From the NCBI RefSeq assembly GCF_900108855.1, contig NZ_FNXY01000001.1, positions 62,001-126,000 on the forward strand: a stretch of DNA of 64,000 bases, in the 5' to 3' direction. Shown here one piece after another: positions 46,701-54,893 of the stretch (position 1 is its first letter; each line of letters starts with the position of its first letter). The position numbers were made by a program, and so were the translations under genes. Under the pieces are notes generated by a model. That model worked only from the letters and a program-made list of their open reading frames with translations, searched no databases and was not told the origin of the DNA. The stretch comes from Dyadobacter koreensis. GTDB lineage: Bacteria > Bacteroidota > Bacteroidia > Cytophagales > Spirosomataceae.

Positions 46701-47206
46701 TGATCGGATTTCTGTCAAAATTAGGAGAATCGGGAAATTTCCGTGTTCCGACTACGCGGTTTGTTCGTCGTTGGAGTACTGTCTCTTCAAACAAGGAACT
46801 CGTAAAAAAGCTTGCAGCGGAAGGCGTAAGTTACCTGGCGAAAGAAAGTTCAAAAGTTGTATTTGATCCTATTTACAGCAAGGTGGCCGGCGATTTACCC
46901 CTGAATGAAATTCCTGTCATTGAACTGAATGGCGGTAAAAAGTTTAGCTTCATTCGGTTTGAAATAGAAGTTGTAACCAAGGGCATTGTAAGTTTATCGT
47001 TCAACAACGCAACCGGAATTCAGGCATGGGTAGACGGGAAGGCCGGAAAACTCGGCGATAAAAGCCTGACGGCTGATCTTTCCCAGGGAATTCATGCAGT
47101 GACGCTGTCACTTGATCGAAATTTGGTAAAGCAATCCAACCTCAAAATTCAGTTACTTGATGCAGAAGGAGGCGGAGCGCAAACCAGACTGGTAATGGGC
47201 AAGTGA
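43730..47206 (+). CDS. Large PVC-type haem-binding CxxCH protein with propeller and HEAT repeats
   Basis: The product is a 1158-residue exported multidomain protein. A sorbosone-dehydrogenase-like propeller spans about 40-390 (FEVTLWAAEPLVAKPIQMNW, DTDGDGKADK repeated twice, INFWGLQFDRWGQ, VGPDGAIYVADWYNPI). HEAT-like repeats run from about 430 to 820. A cytochrome c domain follows with haem motif CTSCH starting at Cys878, then a C-terminal beta domain. Such proteins, named from Planctomycetes but common here, are thought to oxidise sugars or polymers and pass electrons on. It sits between the GDSL-like and ThuA genes, an arrangement often seen. Confidence 0.9.
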   Translation: MRSLKFTKALYGTIIIPMVLLTTSSVRQASIKEDPDPDIQKELASFQVADGFEVTLWAAEPLVAKPIQMNWDADGRLWVVSSTAYPHLKTGEEANDKIFVIEDTDGDGKADKTTVFAEGLLTPTGILPGDGGVYVANSTEILHFSDTDGDGKADKKRRILHGFGTGDAHHLIHTFRWGPEGRMYFNQSIYIFSHVETPFGVKRLEAGGVWKLNPKSLELDVYARGGINFWGLQFDRWGQSFLTDGAGGEGINYAFPGAAFAATQGAERIIRGLNPGQPKHSGLDVVSGSHLPKEWQGRMITNDFRANRINSFKLEEQGSGYASKQMEDLMWTDNVAFRPVDINVGPDGAIYVADWYNPIIQHGEVDFFDPRRDQEHGRIWRVTAKKSPLTKVQKLNNAPLSSLFEALKASEDLTRSNAKQVLKERGAKQVISGLQQWVDNLDKKEANYEHNLLEALWVFQALDTVNEPLLTSLLNAESHNARSSALRTLQAWGEKIANVPAILEKMVSDKHAQVRLEAVIALRKLKTAEASRTALKALDLPMDEFLDFALWQTVRDLQPQWMARLKAEPDFFADAKKSVFALKSVSTPEAVSLLIKIYQKRLVPSEYQKDVVSAIAKSGTVADLNMLLDFAIQNKDKSLILQLNALEDAARQRKLQPDKNPDRIATLIENEDETVSLAAIRLIGLWKLESLSERLTNLIKTGNIASKKTALSSLASIDQAKALQLVTTMTGPKNTPEVRVISTAQLSAFNPTEAARIGTELMRTLPVDVDMSDIFIALIGNKAGTEALTAAINSKKIPEVIAKKGRQLVQTRVMWTRQRQTDVLALKEALEESGGAMPAAKMSQELNDRDIAGLAKVISEKADPEKGELIFRKAEVNCTSCHAIGGAGGRIGPDLSSLGTSSPAETIIRSVLYPNLSIKEGYDLKRVLKKDGSEMLGYLASDGASEIVIRDVTGKEISIPKSQVELTEKVPGSLMPPGLTASLDQQEFINLIGFLSKLGESGNFRVPTTRFVRRWSTVSSNKELVKKLAAEGVSYLAKESSKVVFDPIYSKVAGDLPLNEIPVIELNGGKKFSFIRFEIEVVTKGIVSLSFNNATGIQAWVDGKAGKLGDKSLTADLSQGIHAVTLSLDRNLVKQSNLKIQLLDAEGGGAQTRLVMGK

Positions 47207-47333
47207 TATTTCCATTGCATTGCCAAAGAATAACTGATTAAATAGACCGATATGTAATTCCACAAGGGTACAGATCTCATTGAAATTAGTACATTGAAAA
47301 TCGTTTATTAAATAAAACCTAATTTAAAGTAAC

Positions 47334-48092
47334 ATGCTTAAAAAATCACTGGCTCTTCTATTTGTCATTTTCACGGCAGCCTGCGCTAACGCCCAGCAGT
47401 TCAAAGTTTTACTTTTCACAAAAACCGCTGGGTTTCACCACCAGTCGATCCATGAGGGGGTTGATGGCGTAAGAAACCTTGCCGCTAGACATAACTTCAC
47501 CGTCGACTGGCAGGAAAACGCTTCGGTTTTTAATGAGAAACAGCTGAAAGATTATGCTGCGGTAATTTTTTTAAACACAACCGGTGACATTCTTAATGAG
47601 GAGCAGCAAGCCGCCTTTGAGAAATTTATCCAATCCGGCAAAGGATGGGTTGGTATACATGCTGCGGCAGATACCGAATACGAATGGCCTTGGTATACAA
47701 AAATGGTTGGTATGATGTTCAAAATTCATCCTGCGCAGCAAACCGCCTTTCTGGATGTTGTCGATAGCAATTTCCCCGGACTTGAACGTTTCCCAAAAAG
47801 AATGTTGTGGACAGACGAGTGGTATGAATACCAAAAGCCTTATAAATCCAATGACCTTAAATTCCTTATCACACTGGATGAAAAAACGTATGATGCCAAA
47901 ACCAAATGGGGTGAGAATGAAGGAAAAGGCATGGGAGATGTTCACCCGATGGCCTGGTATCATAAGTATGACGGAGGCCGTGCATTTTATACCGGCCTGG
48001 GGCATATTGGACTTGTATATTCCGACCAGTCATTTTTAGACCACCTTTACGGAGGTATTTACTGGGCAGCTACAGGCAAAGGAATAAAATAA
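47334..48092 (+). CDS. ThuA domain protein, exported
   Basis: The 252-residue ThuA protein has a signal peptide (MLKKSLALLFVIFTAACANAQ) and the fold of a glutamine-amidotransferase-like domain. FKVLLFTKTAGFHHQSI at residue 22, GKGWVGIHAAADTEYEWPWY near 102 and HPMAWYHKYDGGRAFYTGLGH near 202 are the signature segments. ThuA proteins are tied to sugar metabolism, for example trehalose use, but the reaction is not certain. It lies 127 bases behind the haem protein and ends before a strong terminator. Confidence 0.93.
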   Translation: MLKKSLALLFVIFTAACANAQQFKVLLFTKTAGFHHQSIHEGVDGVRNLAARHNFTVDWQENASVFNEKQLKDYAAVIFLNTTGDILNEEQQAAFEKFIQSGKGWVGIHAAADTEYEWPWYTKMVGMMFKIHPAQQTAFLDVVDSNFPGLERFPKRMLWTDEWYEYQKPYKSNDLKFLITLDEKTYDAKTKWGENEGKGMGDVHPMAWYHKYDGGRAFYTGLGHIGLVYSDQSFLDHLYGGIYWAATGKGIK

Positions 48093-48118
48093 AATTTCGG
48101 TATTTAAAACTTATTTTC

Positions 48119-48156
48119 TTTCGCCTCTCTTCCATTTGAAGGGAGGCGAAAAATTT
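48119..48156 (+). terminator. Intrinsic terminator after thuA
   Basis: A 14-base stem, TTTCGCCTCTCTTC (48119-48132) with GAAGGGAGGCGAAA (48138-48151), has one G-T wobble and is followed by AATTTT. The BNR gene starts seven bases later, so that gene needs its own promoter or readthrough. Confidence 0.8.
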
Positions 48157-48162
48157 TGCAGC

Positions 48163-49485
48163 ATGATCATGAAAAATCTTCTGGCCATTTTTCACGTTTT
48201 TTTGATTTGTTATACGCCCGGTTTCGGACAGTCAGCGGGTACGTTGACCGAAGATGGCGCATGGTGCTGGTTCAGCGATCCGAGAGCCATTTATTCAAGT
48301 AAAAAAAATAGCCAGGTGATCACAGGCTGGGTTACAAGCTCGGGCGATATTATGGCGGCTTCTTTGGATATAAAAAACGGTAGAATAGAGAAGAAAAAAT
48401 TATACACGAATCTGGAAAAGGACGACCATGATAATCCTGCATTTCTCGAGTTGCCCGACAGACGAATTCTTACCCAATATACCTGGCATGGAGGCAGCGC
48501 ACAAGGGATGGGTGTTATCCAAAACGTAACAACCCAGGGACCAAAAGTCAGCACTTTTTCAGATTCAGTTGTTTTAAAACCTACGAATCAAAAGCTTCTG
48601 GACAGATTCAAACGGGAAACCTATACCTACGCGAATCCTTTTTTACTGAGTTCAGAAAATAACAAACTGTACAGTTTTGGCAGATGGATTGGCTTCAAAC
48701 CTAATTTTGTCACTTCGACTGATAACGGCAAAACCTGGTCAGACCCGGTCGTTATCATTACCTCCAAAGAACTTAATACCAATAATCGTCCCTATGTAAA
48801 ATATTTTTCCGATGGGAAATCGCGGATACATTTAATTTTTACTGACGGTCATCCCAATGCTGAACCGCTAAATTCGGTTTATTATTGTTTCTACGAAAAT
48901 GGTGCTTTTTGGCGGGCTGACGGTTCAAAAATTGCAACGATTGAGCAATTGCCTTTTCATCCTTCTGACGCCACAATTGTTTATCAAGCAACCCCAACGA
49001 CAGGAAAAGCATGGATTTTTGATATCGTTGTAGACAAAAAAGGAAACCTGGTTGTCGCATATACAAGGTACCCTACAAATGATAATCATCAATATTATTA
49101 CGCAGTTTACGATGGAAAAAAATGGAATGACCACTACCTGATCGATTCCGGAAATTGGTTTCCGCAAACACCGGAAGGTAAAATGGAAAGAGAACAAAAC
49201 TATTCGGGAGGTTTTACAATCGATCCACTTGATCCCTCGATTGTTTACTTTTCACATGAGATCAACGGTGTGTTCGAAATTTCAAAAGGCCAGACAAGTG
49301 ATATGGGAAATAGTTGGAAAATAACCCCGGTTACCAGAAACTCAAAACTTGACAATGTTCGCCCTACAATACCCAGATACAAAAAGCCTGGTGATAAATC
49401 AGTCCTGTTGTGGATGGAAAATAAAAAATATGTACATTATACCGACTACGATAGCCGTATAAAATTTCACATTTCTGCGCCTTAG
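48163..49485 (+). CDS. Exported BNR-repeat (sialidase-like propeller) protein
   Basis: From the ATG at 48163 (or 48169) the protein has about 440 residues with a signal (LLAIFHVFLICYTPGFGQ). It is a beta-propeller: DGAWCWFSDPRAIY near residue 31, NGKTWSDPVVI near 188 as a BNR (SxDxGxTW-like) repeat, and DMGNSWKITPV near 380. DKKGNLVVAYTRYP and the end VLLWMENKKYVHYTDYDSRI recall secreted polysaccharide-active proteins (BNR_4). Catalytic residues are not identified. It could be a lyase-, sialidase- or binding-type protein. A terminator separates it from ThuA. Confidence 0.85.
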   Translation: MIMKNLLAIFHVFLICYTPGFGQSAGTLTEDGAWCWFSDPRAIYSSKKNSQVITGWVTSSGDIMAASLDIKNGRIEKKKLYTNLEKDDHDNPAFLELPDRRILTQYTWHGGSAQGMGVIQNVTTQGPKVSTFSDSVVLKPTNQKLLDRFKRETYTYANPFLLSSENNKLYSFGRWIGFKPNFVTSTDNGKTWSDPVVIITSKELNTNNRPYVKYFSDGKSRIHLIFTDGHPNAEPLNSVYYCFYENGAFWRADGSKIATIEQLPFHPSDATIVYQATPTTGKAWIFDIVVDKKGNLVVAYTRYPTNDNHQYYYAVYDGKKWNDHYLIDSGNWFPQTPEGKMEREQNYSGGFTIDPLDPSIVYFSHEINGVFEISKGQTSDMGNSWKITPVTRNSKLDNVRPTIPRYKKPGDKSVLLWMENKKYVHYTDYDSRIKFHISAP

Positions 49486-49563
49486 CAGCTTATCTAACAA
49501 TGCATTTTGGCTTTTGTAAAGTATCTTCGCCTGTTGACAAAATTTTGATCCAATTTCAATGTC

Positions 49564-49977
49564 ATGAAACAACACACCACCAATTATCAAAATACATTTA
49601 TCGAAATTGCAGAAGATTCAACTGCAAACAAAGGAGAAATCCCCCCTGTGAAAGAGGATAAAAAAACGGTAGCGAATATCCAGTTCGACATGGTCAGCAA
49701 GCATCCTTACAAATTTACTTCTGACGATGTTCTGTTTCATGTTTATGCAGAACGAAAAGATCTCACTGAAAGTGAGCTGGAAGAAGCCCGAAAGGATTTC
49801 TTTTCCAAGGGACAGGCCTGTCTACGAGCATCTCCGCTTACTAAAAGATATGGATGGGGCATTCACCATGATAAGGATGGAAAAATTGCAATGTATGCAT
49901 TTGGGACCAGAGAGTATGAAAAATTCGTCAACAGCAAGGAAATAAAAGTTGTCAAGGCAATGAAGTCAGCAAAATGA
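49564..49977 (+). CDS. DUF6157 family protein
   Basis: The 137-residue cytosolic protein matches my recollection of DUF6157: NTFIEIAEDSTANKGEIPP near 10, then KHPYKFTSDDVLFHVYAERK, ACLRASPLTKRYGWGIHHDK near 85 and EYEKFVNSKEIKVVKAMKS at the end. The function is unknown. No signal or cysteine motif is present. It stands between a BNR-repeat gene and an esterase gene, each with its own leader, so the neighbours give little help. Confidence 0.85.
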   Translation: MKQHTTNYQNTFIEIAEDSTANKGEIPPVKEDKKTVANIQFDMVSKHPYKFTSDDVLFHVYAERKDLTESELEEARKDFFSKGQACLRASPLTKRYGWGIHHDKDGKIAMYAFGTREYEKFVNSKEIKVVKAMKSAK

Positions 49978-50049
49978 AACCAATAAAGGGTTTTCATCAG
50001 GACGGTATTATTTTATACTTTTGAGTCAGATACCACTCAAACTTACCGA

Positions 50050-50928
50050 ATGAAAATTTTAGCTGCTTATTTATTCCTTACTTTTCTAACCTTTTCCTCT
50101 TACGGCCAGACTGAAATTTCCGGACAAACCAGTAGCAAGCCTTTCATACTGGGCAGCATCGAGGAAATCCAATCCACCGTCTTGTCAGAAAAAAGAATAA
50201 TCAATGTTTATCTTCCGGAAGGTTACAGTAAAAACGACACGACAAAATATCCAGTCGTTTATTTGCTCGATGGCGCAGCGGACGAAGACTTTATTCACAT
50301 CACCGGCCTTTTTCAGTTTAATAGTTTTCCATGGATCAATCGCGTACCTAAATCCATTATTGTTGGCATCGCAAACGTTGACCGTAAACGGGATTTTACT
50401 TTCCCAACAACAGTAGATTCAGATAAAAAAAGATTTCCTAGCACAGGCCAATCCGAAAAATTTATCACATTTTTAGAGCAGGAATTAAGGCCTTATATAG
50501 AGAAAAAATTTAAAACAAACAGTTCCAGAACACTGATTGGACAATCGTTAGGCGGTCTGCTTGCTACGGAAATTTTACTAAAAAAGCCATTACTTTTCAA
50601 CAAATATGTTATCGTAAGTCCAAGTCTTTGGTGGGATAATGGCTCGCTGCTAAAACAGTCGGCGGTGCTGTTGCAGGAAAACTTTAACACAAAAACAGAC
50701 GTTTATATTGCCGTCGGGAAAGAAGGACTTGCCCCGAGTGATACACCTCATGTGATGGAAGTCGATGCAAATCTGCTGGCCGAGAAATTAAAAAAAGGTA
50801 AAAGTCCGCGTGTTAAGATCTATTTCGACTATCTCCCGCATGAAGATCACGCAACAGTAACGCACCAGGCCGTCTTTAACGCTTTAAGAGCTTTGTATCC
50901 CATAGCAGATGTTCAGAAAACGCAATAA
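50050..50928 (+). CDS. Exported alpha/beta hydrolase (esterase D/IroE-like)
   Basis: This 292-residue exported esterase-type hydrolase has a signal peptide (MKILAAYLFLTFLTFSSYGQ). PVVYLLDGAADEDF near 70 forms the oxyanion loop, RTLIGQSLGGLLATE near 160 carries the nucleophile serine, and PHEDHATVTHQAV near 267 carries the histidine. The family includes siderophore esterases such as IroE and other carboxylesterases; no iron-uptake gene is near. A TACTTTTG -7 box (50016-50023) lies upstream. The transcript ends at a perfect 24-base palindrome. Confidence 0.9.
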   Translation: MKILAAYLFLTFLTFSSYGQTEISGQTSSKPFILGSIEEIQSTVLSEKRIINVYLPEGYSKNDTTKYPVVYLLDGAADEDFIHITGLFQFNSFPWINRVPKSIIVGIANVDRKRDFTFPTTVDSDKKRFPSTGQSEKFITFLEQELRPYIEKKFKTNSSRTLIGQSLGGLLATEILLKKPLLFNKYVIVSPSLWWDNGSLLKQSAVLLQENFNTKTDVYIAVGKEGLAPSDTPHVMEVDANLLAEKLKKGKSPRVKIYFDYLPHEDHATVTHQAVFNALRALYPIADVQKTQ

Positions 50929-50968
50929 TCTGGCTTCGATTTTCTGTTCGATTCCCAAACTAAAGTTC

Positions 50969-50992
50969 TGTCACAAATAGCTATTTGTGACA
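50969..50992. terminator. Perfect palindrome between convergent genes
   Basis: TGTCACAAATAG joined directly to CTATTTGTGACA is a 24-base perfect palindrome between the esterase and the convergent SH3-hydrolase. It would form a hairpin in either transcript. No long T run follows, so a protein-binding site is an alternative. Confidence 0.6.
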
Positions 50993-51021
50993 TTATTTGA
51001 ATTAATAAGGCTTCGGAAAGG

Positions 51022-52416
51022 CTAAACAACAAGATTCTGCACAGACGGTTCGGGTTCGGATATTTTATTTAGCAGCGAAAGCACGTGATCCACGACTGGA
51101 CGACAGGTAAACAGATACTGGTGGTGGGTCATCAGAAAATGTCTGTTCCAAAAAGTGTCCAGTAGTGCCAGCCCCTCGTAGTTGGAATTCTCCCTAATGT
51201 CTTTAATTGCCCGTAGCCTGCTTTCGTCTTTGAGATTTTGAAATGGGTAGTATAATGGATCTGCGGCCATTTCCGTTTTAACAAGGTCCTGTACATCAAC
51301 AAAATTAAACCCATCTCCCGGGGTCAGACCTGAACCAGGCTTATCAAATAATGCTCTGCCATAGTTGCCCAGGTTGCGATAGTCGGTGGTAATACCCTTT
51401 GCGTCAGGTTTTGAATTAAAAATACCCGTTGACTTATTACCATTGAATTTTTGCGTGCTCAGATATAGTAAATAATCAAGCTCGTTATAGAAAATATGAA
51501 CTTTTGAAGCAAGTTTTGTTAACGGTGTAAAATTGTAAGTATAATGTTTCCCTTTTCTGGTTTTTTTAATATTCCTGAGTATAACGCCATCCTTTTGAAC
51601 CGCAAGGTGGGTGATGTCGGGAGCCATCAAAAAGATGTGTTCAAAAATTCCTTCCGGAATGTTTTTGACATGATCCGCGCCTGGATTAATCATTCCATTT
51701 AATAACTGATGGCCAAAAGAATGTACAATTAGATTTAGACATTTACCCTCCGCCTTCAAAGCATCAGAAAGCTGTTTGAAATAATTGAAAAAGTTTTTTT
51801 TCGTAAAATGCTCCCCCGCTTGTATCGCTTTATCATCCGCCTTTGTTCGCCATCCTGTAGATGGCCATCCAAAATAGATGATCTTGGCTATCGAGTTTGC
51901 AGAATGGTTCATATAACTCTGAACGAAAGTTGACGGAAGATCCAGTTTGAGTCCAGGCTCCCAATCGAAACCATGGATATAAATAAACACATGTTTTCTT
52001 TCAGCCGCTAACGGCTTCACAGCATTCATCACTGCGTTAACAAAGGTGTTTTCATCCCAATGATTTACCAGAAACCTACGGGAATCGCTTGGCGTGGTAA
52101 TCTGTGCAAAATACAGTTGATCCGGCGCGGTTTCGTCATCCAGCGATGGATTATTATGCTCATCAAGATTTCTGTAACAGAGAAAAAACTGGATTTTATC
52201 CTGTTCCCCCAAGCCCGAATAAGGCTCGACTTCCACAAAATGGGAGTCAATCTGGATACCATTTTCGAGAACATACCATAACTTTTCGTTCTCCTCATAT
52301 CTTGCGCTGGCAATATTTACAGCCTCCCCTTTTTTATAAAATCCGGAAAAAGACGAATTTACAAGGGGTCGTTGTGAGACGTGATCCAAATCAAATTTGA
52401 TCAGAGCTTTTAACAT
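51022..52416 (-). CDS. SH3-like plus DUF900-like alpha/beta hydrolase fusion
   Basis: The product has 464 residues and no signal peptide. Residues about 18-62 look like an SH3b domain (SGFYKKGEAVNIASARYEE, LWYVLENGIQIDSHFVEVE). The hydrolase core resembles DUF900: HVFIYIHGFDW near 142, IIYFGWPSTG near 178, and LNLIVHSFGHQLLNGM near 228 with the nucleophile serine in VHSFG instead of GxSxG. LMAPDITH near 268 and the late FWNRHFLMTHHQYL may complete the site. I know no named family for the whole. Its role could be lipase-like; it stands alone. Confidence 0.78.
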   Translation of the reverse strand: MLKALIKFDLDHVSQRPLVNSSFSGFYKKGEAVNIASARYEENEKLWYVLENGIQIDSHFVEVEPYSGLGEQDKIQFFLCYRNLDEHNNPSLDDETAPDQLYFAQITTPSDSRRFLVNHWDENTFVNAVMNAVKPLAAERKHVFIYIHGFDWEPGLKLDLPSTFVQSYMNHSANSIAKIIYFGWPSTGWRTKADDKAIQAGEHFTKKNFFNYFKQLSDALKAEGKCLNLIVHSFGHQLLNGMINPGADHVKNIPEGIFEHIFLMAPDITHLAVQKDGVILRNIKKTRKGKHYTYNFTPLTKLASKVHIFYNELDYLLYLSTQKFNGNKSTGIFNSKPDAKGITTDYRNLGNYGRALFDKPGSGLTPGDGFNFVDVQDLVKTEMAADPLYYPFQNLKDESRLRAIKDIRENSNYEGLALLDTFWNRHFLMTHHQYLFTCRPVVDHVLSLLNKISEPEPSVQNLVV

Positions 52417-52698
52417 TTCGTTATCTTTGAAAAAGGTGGTACGCCAAACCTATATCAAAAGAAAGAAGAAGTAATTAAAATTCCTGAAAAGTCGCACACT
52501 ACTTATTTACCGTAAAATCAGCCAGTTAGCCACAAAAATTTCCGATAAGCGAAGCAGCGTCTCAAACGTCTTAGTTTTATCTACTTTGTTTTGAGCTAAC
52601 GGCAGGTTTGTCTTAATTCCCCCTAAAAAAGTCGTTTTATCCCCCCTCTTTTTTCGGAATAAGTCTATAAACTTGTATCAATAAGTATTTTAAACAAA

Positions 52699-53130
52699 AT
52701 GAAAATGAATAATCAGATATATCCCTGTTTGTGGTACGACGGTAATGCAAAAGCCGCAGCTGAGTTTTACTGCTCCGTTTTCAAAAATTCAAAAATACTT
52801 GACGACACGCCGATGGTAGTTACTTTTGAATTAAATGGAAACCGGGTGATGGGTCTGAATGGTGGACCGCACTTTAAATTCAGTGAGGCAGTATCCTTCG
52901 TTGTGAACTGTCAGGACCAAACGGAAATTGACTATTACTGGGAGGCTTTGACCGCAGATGGAGGTGAAGAAAGCATGTGCGGCTGGTTGAAAGACAAATT
53001 CGGGTTCTCGTGGCAAATTATTCCTGCCATACTTCCACAATTGATTTCAGATCCTGGGAAGGCGAAACGTGTCATGCAGCAGGTAATGGGGATGAAAAAA
53101 CTCGACATCGAAAAGCTGAAAAATGCGTAA
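52699..53130 (+). CDS. VOC family protein, PhnB-like
   Basis: The 143-residue protein is of the glyoxalase/VOC superfamily of the PhnB (3-demethylubiquinone methyltransferase-like) type. It begins IYPCLWYDGNAKAAAEFYCSVF, the standard first beta-alpha unit. MGLNGGPHFKFSEAVSFVV near 50-70 is typical, and CGWLKDKFGFSWQIIPAILPQLI near 95-117 is the family's second motif. No enzymatic activity is known for most members. It is transcribed alone; a gap of about 280 bases upstream shows no consensus promoter. Confidence 0.92.
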   Translation: MKMNNQIYPCLWYDGNAKAAAEFYCSVFKNSKILDDTPMVVTFELNGNRVMGLNGGPHFKFSEAVSFVVNCQDQTEIDYYWEALTADGGEESMCGWLKDKFGFSWQIIPAILPQLISDPGKAKRVMQQVMGMKKLDIEKLKNA

Positions 53131-53248
53131 ACGAATTGCTACAAATCTTCAAATAGTTTTTTTCCGTGGCAATCTCGCTCCGTATCGCAGTCTGCTGGCA
53201 TGATTTTAGGACTTAATATAGATTATTGAGTAACCTAAAATCTATACT

Positions 53249-53692
53249 ATGAAATCGATCGTCTTAATTTTCAGCGCAATTTGTTTTCTATTTGCCTGTA
53301 ACAGCGGCTCTAACAAGGAGTCTGAAGCACTTGCAGCGAAACAGGCTACAATTGATTCAATGCAGGCAGTAATAGCTAAAAAGGCAGTTGTAGACTCTAT
53401 GAACGCTGTGATGGCGGATAGGGAAGAAAAATTGAAAGCGCAAAATGAGGAAAAGGACAGACAAGTTGTTGCAAATAACAACGCTGCTCCCGTTGCTGCA
53501 AGGAAGAAAGGATGGAATCATACGGCAAAAGGTGCGGTTGTTGGAGCCGGAACAGGAGCTGTCACTGGCGCAATAATAAATAAGAACCGCGCCGAGGGCG
53601 CAATTGTTGGAAGTTTGATCGGCGCGGGTGTAGGAGCCGGGACAGGAGCCTTGGTTGACCGCTCGAAGAAAAAGAAAAACGGATCCAATTGA
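53249..53692 (+). CDS. Glycine-zipper lipoprotein (YMGG-like)
   Basis: The 147-residue lipoprotein has a lipobox LFAC (Cys17). Residues about 25-75 form a charged coiled coil (EALAAKQATIDSMQAVIAKK). The C-terminal half is a glycine-zipper membrane segment (AVVGAGTGAVTGAIINK, AEGAIVGSLIGAGVGAGTGA) followed by a basic end. Such proteins span or line membranes, often in the outer membrane, and respond to stress; the role here is unknown. A very long perfect hairpin follows the stop. Confidence 0.85.
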   Translation: MKSIVLIFSAICFLFACNSGSNKESEALAAKQATIDSMQAVIAKKAVVDSMNAVMADREEKLKAQNEEKDRQVVANNNAAPVAARKKGWNHTAKGAVVGAGTGAVTGAIINKNRAEGAIVGSLIGAGVGAGTGALVDRSKKKKNGSN

Positions 53693-53713
53693 TTGCTCCT
53701 CAAAAACAGATTT

Positions 53714-53762
53714 TATAACAGCAAGCGACCCGGCAAATTTTGCCGGGTCGCTTGCTGTTATA
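53714..53762. terminator. Very long convergent terminator palindrome
   Basis: A 24-base arm (53714-53737) is perfectly complementary to 53739-53762, leaving a near-perfect 49-base palindrome with core CAGCAAGCGACCCGGCA. It lies between the zipper lipoprotein and the convergent DUF4886-type gene. On the minus strand it ends in TTATAAAATCTGTTTTT, so it suits that gene best. Confidence 0.8.
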
Positions 53763-53775
53763 GGTTGGAAACACT

Positions 53776-54729
53776 TTATTTTTTGGTATTGGTTGTTACA
53801 TCAGCTGCAACTTTCCTGAGATTTTCCGCAAAACGTTCTTCCACTTTTTCCGGAAGATATTTTAGTTTGGCGGGTGATTGATTGAAGAGAACTCCATACC
53901 AAACCAGGCCTCCTAAAAAGCACCCGGCTTCATTGGCATGATTTGCATCGAAAGCAATTTTACCACTGTTATCCCACCTGTATCCTGCATGTAGCGAATT
54001 GGTTTGGTCTGGTAAGTCAGGCGATTTCGCCGCGTCAAAGTTAAAATTCACGTCAGGTTTGTAAGTTGTTTCAGGTTCCGAATTAATCTTCCAAAATGCA
54101 TCTCCAACTGGAATTAACTCGACTCCCAGCGATTTTGCGACTGCGTGGTAGGCTGCCCGCGATTTTTTCCACATTTCTTCGGCACTGGAAGCATTTTGTT
54201 TATCTGCAATCTGTGTGAATTGCTTCGCGTCAACCCGGTATGCCCATGTTTGATGCATTAGGATTTTGGCCTTGGGCTGTATCGATTTTATCAGGTCGAA
54301 AAGTTTTTTTGCGTAAGGCGAGTATGTCGTTGCATCGCCGGAATTCATCGAATTCTGCTGAATTGTGACGATGTCCCAGGTACCTGAAGACAATAATTCT
54401 CTGAGTGACTTTCCATTGTAAGCCTTTCCTTTCGGATCTGCTGGATTTTTGTCCGCCGCTTCGGCAATTTCCCAGTGCCGCTGCAGCGAGCAGCCCCCCA
54501 ATTCCGCACGGCCGATCTTTAACAGATGCCCCCCTTCCTGAGCAAGTTGAGGCAAATACCGCGTTGCGTTTTGTGAAAAGCTGTTACCTATCAGAAATAA
54601 TCTCAGGGTATCACTTTGGGTAAGATGTTCACGAAAGGCTGATGCATAAGAACCACTTGTGAAAAGCAAAATCATCATAAGCATCATCGATGTTCTTATG
54701 TCAGATTTTTTATTGAGTTTAAAGTTCAT
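53776..54729 (-). CDS. Exported DUF4886-type SGNH protein
   Basis: From the ATG at 54729 the protein has 317 residues and a signal (MMLMMILLFTSGSYASA). LRLFLIGNSFSQNATRYLPQ near 45 is block I of the SGNH fold, with Asn instead of Asp, as usual in DUF4886. WDIVTIQQNSMNSGDATTYS near 115 is the second block, and FDANHANEAGCFLGGLVWYG near 275 supplies the terminal histidine. It may be a secreted esterase or deacetylase on plant or algal glycans, but the reaction is unproven. It is alone on its strand. Confidence 0.87.
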   Translation of the reverse strand: MNFKLNKKSDIRTSMMLMMILLFTSGSYASAFREHLTQSDTLRLFLIGNSFSQNATRYLPQLAQEGGHLLKIGRAELGGCSLQRHWEIAEAADKNPADPKGKAYNGKSLRELLSSGTWDIVTIQQNSMNSGDATTYSPYAKKLFDLIKSIQPKAKILMHQTWAYRVDAKQFTQIADKQNASSAEEMWKKSRAAYHAVAKSLGVELIPVGDAFWKINSEPETTYKPDVNFNFDAAKSPDLPDQTNSLHAGYRWDNSGKIAFDANHANEAGCFLGGLVWYGVLFNQSPAKLKYLPEKVEERFAENLRKVAADVTTNTKK

Positions 54730-54824
54730 TTGGGTTTTGTTAGAATACTTCAAAGATTTTACAGAAAATACACAAATCAAAGCTAAGCTACAACGCCTCT
54801 TCCCGGATTACAAGAACATACGGA

Positions 54825-54868
54825 CATGGAAGAAAAAGACCCAAGAATTTGAGTCTTTTTCTTCCATG
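54825..54868 (-). terminator. Hairpin after the hydroxyacid dehydrogenase gene
   Basis: CATGGAAGAAAAAGAC (54825-54840) pairs perfectly with GTCTTTTTCTTCCATG (54853-54868) around a 12-base loop. It lies 26 bases beyond the stop codon of the minus-strand dehydrogenase gene and 95 bases upstream of the DUF4886-type start. Confidence 0.65.
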
Positions 54869-54893
54869 ATGTGCGGCTCGGCTTTTACCCGAT

